Positions 31,167-34,089 of a stretch of DNA of 34,089 nt are shown here, piece by piece. A program made the translations under genes and the position numbers. Each line of letters starts with the position of its first letter. Position 1 is the first letter of the stretch. The DNA is from a virus. The DNA is taken from positions 1-34,089 of the IMG/VR virus record IMGVR_UViG_3300019754_000011; one strand, given 5' to 3'. The notes below the pieces were generated by a model. The model was not told the origin of the DNA. It worked only from the letters and a program-made list of their open reading frames with translations, and did no database searches.

Positions 31167-31664
31167 CTATTTACTGTGTGCTTTTGTGACAACAGTATTA
31201 ATGCTAAGTTCTGTTAACACATTTGCAGCAATAGAACTTTTTACAACTAATTGTAATTTATCGCCTGTTTGAATTTCTTCTGTTGTACCATTACTTAAGC
31301 TTCCTAAGCTTCCTGTAGAAAACTCTCTAGGCTTATCCGAGCCTGCAATTTCTGTCTCTATAGTAGCTCTAGTTTTAAGTACAGCAAAAGTAAGAGTTGC
31401 TCCATTTTTACTACATTTTGTAGATACAAAGTAGTTTATTTTTAAGATTCTATTTATCAAACTTGCATAACTAATAGAGTCTCCATTTTCTGTAAAACCT
31501 TCTGTACTTTTTCTAATTAAAATACCGCTTAAAGGGTACCATCTGTCAGCATCTGTGCAAGTAATAGTCCCATTTCTGAGATAAGAACTCGCTATTATTT
31601 CTTCTTCTATAGTATCCAGCAACTGGTTTAAACTATCTACGCTTCTATTTAATAATTGTGTCAT
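31167..31664 (-). CDS. Putative virion (fibre-module) protein
   Basis: A 165-residue protein with an N-terminal helix (LNQLLDTIEEEIIASSYL) and a beta-rich rest with many Thr, Ser and Gly. No motif is recognised. It follows the lectin-like fibre gene, so a structural or attachment role is plausible. Confidence 0.5.
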   Translation of the reverse strand: MTQLLNRSVDSLNQLLDTIEEEIIASSYLRNGTITCTDADRWYPLSGILIRKSTEGFTENGDSISYASLINRILKINYFVSTKCSKNGATLTFAVLKTRATIETEIAGSDKPREFSTGSLGSLSNGTTEEIQTGDKLQLVVKSSIAANVLTELSINTVVTKAHSK

Positions 31665-31675
31665 CTTTTCCTCCT

Positions 31676-32863
31676 CTAAGGGATTAATACTAGTAAGTTG
31701 TTTAAACTGTAAACTGGGTTACCATCTATGTTTAATAAGATATCCACTCCAGTAGATGCCTTAATACATTTTTGAGCTTCTATAGCTTCTTTTTCAGTCA
31801 AAAATTTGTCATAAAAAACCATGAATTTATGTTTATTTTCTTCTGTGTTAGATAAGGCAGATATCCCAAGAGTCCCATAAAAAGTCTGCCAATCTGCATA
31901 AAAAAGAGGATTTACAATGTCCCCATCTATTACGGTTTTTAGGGTTGCAGGAAGTTGTATTGCACTCTCTGCATTATTATGCCAAGCACCACCTAAATTT
32001 GTACTCGCAAAGATGTATCCTGCTTCGATAACAGTAGAGCCGACAGGCACTCTTATTTCTTCTCCTGCAACTCCATTTGTCCATAAATCGAAGCCCTTTA
32101 TATTATAATGATAAACGTCTTGTTTTCCCCATAAAGTGGGCATAGAAAAGCCTAAAATTGTAGCATCTCCACCCACTCCAACATTATGCAAGATTGTAGA
32201 TTTTCCACCTTCAGCACAATTAAATTCTGCATCTCCATGCTTGAACCACGCTACATCGGCGTCTAGGCGAAATAAACCCCCCGTCTGAGCTAGAATATTA
32301 AGTTCAGATAATCCTGCATGAATCTCTGTGATTCCAAGATTATACTGCCCAGAAACCCCATTTAAAACAAAGTCTAAAATGCCATTATTAAACTCGTAAA
32401 GCAATGTATTCCAGCCTAAAGGCACTGTAAAATCAGCGCTAGCTTCCATAACCCCGTCTGAGCTATAAAACATTCTAATAATCGTAGAAGTTAACTGATA
32501 AAAGGTTAGCTCTCTATTAGCAGTAGGTAGCCATTTTCCCCCAATAGAGCCCGTATTTCCTCGATTATTAACAATAAAGCCACCTGTGAAATTTGTACCG
32601 TTATGGAGTACGACAGGTACTGTTTTCGCATAGACAGCACCATCTCCAACAAGACAATTACTTTGTACTAACTGTGCATCATTTCCATTTCCTGATTCAT
32701 CCAAAACTAGCCCATCTGTAGAAGGTGCTTGTTTAAAAAAATATTGAGCAACATGGCCAGAAGGAAGCTTACACCCTCCATGTAAAAAAGGTTTAAATCC
32801 AAAATTAAAAGGTTTCGGGCATTTTCTTAATATTTTAGGTTTTTTTATGCATTTAATTAACAT
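31676..32863 (-). CDS. Lectin-like tail fibre or receptor-binding protein
   Basis: A 395-residue protein. After a basic N-terminus (IKKPKILRKCPKPF) comes the pattern LVLDESGNGNDAQL (about 52-65), the typical opening of a concanavalin A-like (LamG) jelly-roll domain, which continues with beta strands to about residue 215. A second beta-rich part with Trp, Asn and Gly follows (about 225-330). Such domains in phage tails bind sugars or other surface receptors. Codon and base use is richer in G and C than the neighbouring tail core genes, hinting at a separate origin, as is common for host-range genes. Confidence 0.6.
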   Translation of the reverse strand: MLIKCIKKPKILRKCPKPFNFGFKPFLHGGCKLPSGHVAQYFFKQAPSTDGLVLDESGNGNDAQLVQSNCLVGDGAVYAKTVPVVLHNGTNFTGGFIVNNRGNTGSIGGKWLPTANRELTFYQLTSTIIRMFYSSDGVMEASADFTVPLGWNTLLYEFNNGILDFVLNGVSGQYNLGITEIHAGLSELNILAQTGGLFRLDADVAWFKHGDAEFNCAEGGKSTILHNVGVGGDATILGFSMPTLWGKQDVYHYNIKGFDLWTNGVAGEEIRVPVGSTVIEAGYIFASTNLGGAWHNNAESAIQLPATLKTVIDGDIVNPLFYADWQTFYGTLGISALSNTEENKHKFMVFYDKFLTEKEAIEAQKCIKASTGVDILLNIDGNPVYSLNNLLVLIP

Positions 32864-32865
32864 AA

Positions 32866-33402
32866 TTATACTCCACCATTTCCACCAACTAAAACCTTAA
32901 TTTGCAAATCAACATCGCTTTGACTTTTGCAAATCAAGACTTTAAATTGGTCTAGTGCAAAAGTTTCTGGATACATCCCTATAAGCCTATCATCTTGTCT
33001 TAATCTTATCTTTGCAGGAACTTTTCCATCTAAACCCTTTTTATAATTATTAAATCTACCTGTCACAACTCCAGTTCCTGAATTAAAACCAGCCACTTTA
33101 AAAGTGTTTATTATTTCATCAAGAGCAGTTAAAACCTGTAGTTCATCGCCATATCTTAAATCTTCAGCATCAATAGCAGTTACAAGGGTAAAAGATGTTT
33201 CAAGGGTATCAAAACTAGAGATATTTTTAAAGCTCTCAGCCTCTCTGATTTTAACCTTACTTAAATCAGGTTGTGGGGTTTGATTATTCATATAATGTAC
33301 AATTGCATCAGAATCAAGAGGCATTATTTGAGCATAACTAGAGCTGTTATCTTCTTTGATTTGAAAAATATGTGTTGTTCCTAATATCAAGCCTTCTATC
33401 AT
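32866..33402 (-). CDS. Putative fibre-module structural protein
   Basis: A 178-residue protein, beta-rich, ending in a strand pair with VLVGGNGGV. No motif is recognised. It is placed between the lipoprotein and the lectin-like fibre. Most likely a fibre base or adaptor. Confidence 0.5.
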   Translation of the reverse strand: MIEGLILGTTHIFQIKEDNSSSYAQIMPLDSDAIVHYMNNQTPQPDLSKVKIREAESFKNISSFDTLETSFTLVTAIDAEDLRYGDELQVLTALDEIINTFKVAGFNSGTGVVTGRFNNYKKGLDGKVPAKIRLRQDDRLIGMYPETFALDQFKVLICKSQSDVDLQIKVLVGGNGGV

Positions 33403-33403
33403 C

Positions 33404-33673
33404 TTATTCTCCTTTACTATCTAAACATTCATAAAATTTAACATCAAAATCTCTAAAACTAGAGCTACAAGTAGATTTCGCATACTCATAGTCATTACTG
33501 TTTTTAAAAATAGCTGCTATACAATCTTTATAGTCTTGCCCTAGATTATTTTTTATATCATCTACACAAGTGTAAACTATTTCTTTATCTAAGCCAACAG
33601 GTAAAATCTCACCTTTTTTTTCCTCACAACCTAATAACATAAAAAGAACTAGAACTAAAAGAAAATTACGCAT
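33404..33673 (-). CDS. Lipoprotein, superinfection-exclusion or spanin-like
   Basis: An 89-residue protein with a short signal peptide (RNFLLVLVLFM) ending in the lipobox LLGC, then a charged soluble domain with four more Cys (two possible disulphides). It should be lipid-anchored outside the cytoplasmic membrane. GGAGG precedes its ATG. A lipoprotein gene inside the fibre cluster recalls T5 Llp, which masks the receptor against further infection; an outer-membrane spanin subunit is the alternative. The sequence does not decide. Confidence 0.7.
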   Translation of the reverse strand: MRNFLLVLVLFMLLGCEEKKGEILPVGLDKEIVYTCVDDIKNNLGQDYKDCIAAIFKNSNDYEYAKSTCSSSFRDFDVKFYECLDSKGE

Positions 33674-33675
33674 TT

Positions 33676-34089
33676 TTACCTCCCAAAATCACAATTAAAA
33701 TAGTCAGTACTCAAAGCCTTATTTTTGAATAAAGTAGAGTAATTAACAGGTCTTAATCTAGAAGTATTACTATAACACCCTTTATCAAAACCTCCATTCT
33801 CTGTAAGTATAGCAAAAAAATCAAAATTATAAAAGCTTGAAGTTGCCATATTGTGAATTGCATTGACATGAAAATTCGTGTAACTACTATTATTATTTAC
33901 ATCATTAAGTTTTCCGAGCCTGGCTCTGTTCGTATAGTTGCTACTATCTTTAAATTTAGACTCCCAGTTTGGCAAAAGTAACACTATGCTTTCTGGATCA
34001 GACTTACCATTATTAAACAGAATCTCGAAATTACTATTGTTTGTGATTTGAAAAGTAACCTGATGTAAAAAGCCTGATGCGATAGTTGA
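33676..34089 (-). CDS. Tail-fibre-like structural protein, 3' part (runs off the right end)
   Basis: Open in frame from base 34089 to TAA at 33676; 137 residues of the C-terminus are present. An internal GTG at 33984 could be taken for a start, but the frame is open through the window edge and joins, without a stop, the ORF cut at base 1. The sequence is rich in Asn, Ser, Phe and Tyr and lacks known motifs. Together the two parts would make a 397-residue protein of the fibre or tip module. Confidence 0.7.
   Translation of the reverse strand, partial: STIASGFLHQVTFQITNNSNFEILFNNGKSDPESIVLLLPNWESKFKDSSNYTNRARLGKLNDVNNNSSYTNFHVNAIHNMATSSFYNFDFFAILTENGGFDKGCYSNTSRLRPVNYSTLFKNKALSTDYFNCDFGR

Noticed and set aside
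33676-33984. Separate 102-aa gene starting at GTG 33984
   Set aside because: The frame is open through the right edge, there is no ribosome site at the GTG, and the frame continues across the joined ends.
1-34089. tRNA genes or altered genetic code
   Set aside because: No cloverleaf-like G+C-rich segment was noticed between genes, and all three stop codons terminate well-packed genes.

Overview
The window is an AT-rich tailed-phage genome, probably a siphovirus judging by its tape-measure gene, tail chaperones and single major tail protein. It may be complete. The ORF cut at base 1 (minus strand, 780 to 1) continues in the same reading frame, with no stop, into the ORF cut at base 34089, so joining the ends gives one uninterrupted 397-residue gene. 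This suggests a circular or circularly permuted molecule of about 34.1 kb. Stops TAA, TAG and TGA are all used, so the standard bacterial code applies. Shine-Dalgarno sites are strong (GGAG/AGGAGG), and TTG and GTG starts occur. The host cannot be named from the sequence. It is an AT-rich bacterium with ordinary TTGACA/TATAAT promoters, and the lipoprotein and M15-like genes do not decide its cell-wall type.

Layout. A long leftward (minus) block runs from about 24.2 kb down to base 1 and, on the circle, on from 34089 to 29581. In transcription order it holds: an RHH regulator and a zinc-ribbon/RHH protein; a replisome organizer with a repeat cluster that looks like the replication origin; small genes including a VRR-NUC nuclease broken by a 67-bp duplication; and an operator-controlled mini-operon at 18.8 kb. 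The virion genes follow: small terminase, a Tad1/Acb2-type anti-defence protein, large terminase, portal, scaffold, major capsid, head-tail connectors and major tail protein. A strong terminator separates these from a frameshifted tail-chaperone pair, tape measure and tail-tip proteins. Across the ends come a tail-fibre-like protein, a lipoprotein, a lectin-like fibre, an M15 peptidase-like protein and a phospholipase-A2-like protein.

A rightward (plus) early block (24.4 to 29.6 kb) starts from a strong promoter divergent from the RHH gene. It carries an ERF recombinase and many small proteins, several with zinc ribbons. Its first four genes each have the 9-mer TTTAAGGGG 36-38 nt before the start codon. 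In the first three this 9-mer is the loop of a hairpin whose stem sequence changes but keeps pairing, which points to an undescribed family of early mRNA leaders. One further plus-strand gene at 17.5 kb sits alone with its own promoter and looks like a moron.

No integrase, recognisable CI-type repressor, tRNA or CRISPR array was seen. The lysis genes are not obvious; the candidates are the M15-like and PLA2-like proteins and several single-membrane-span proteins.
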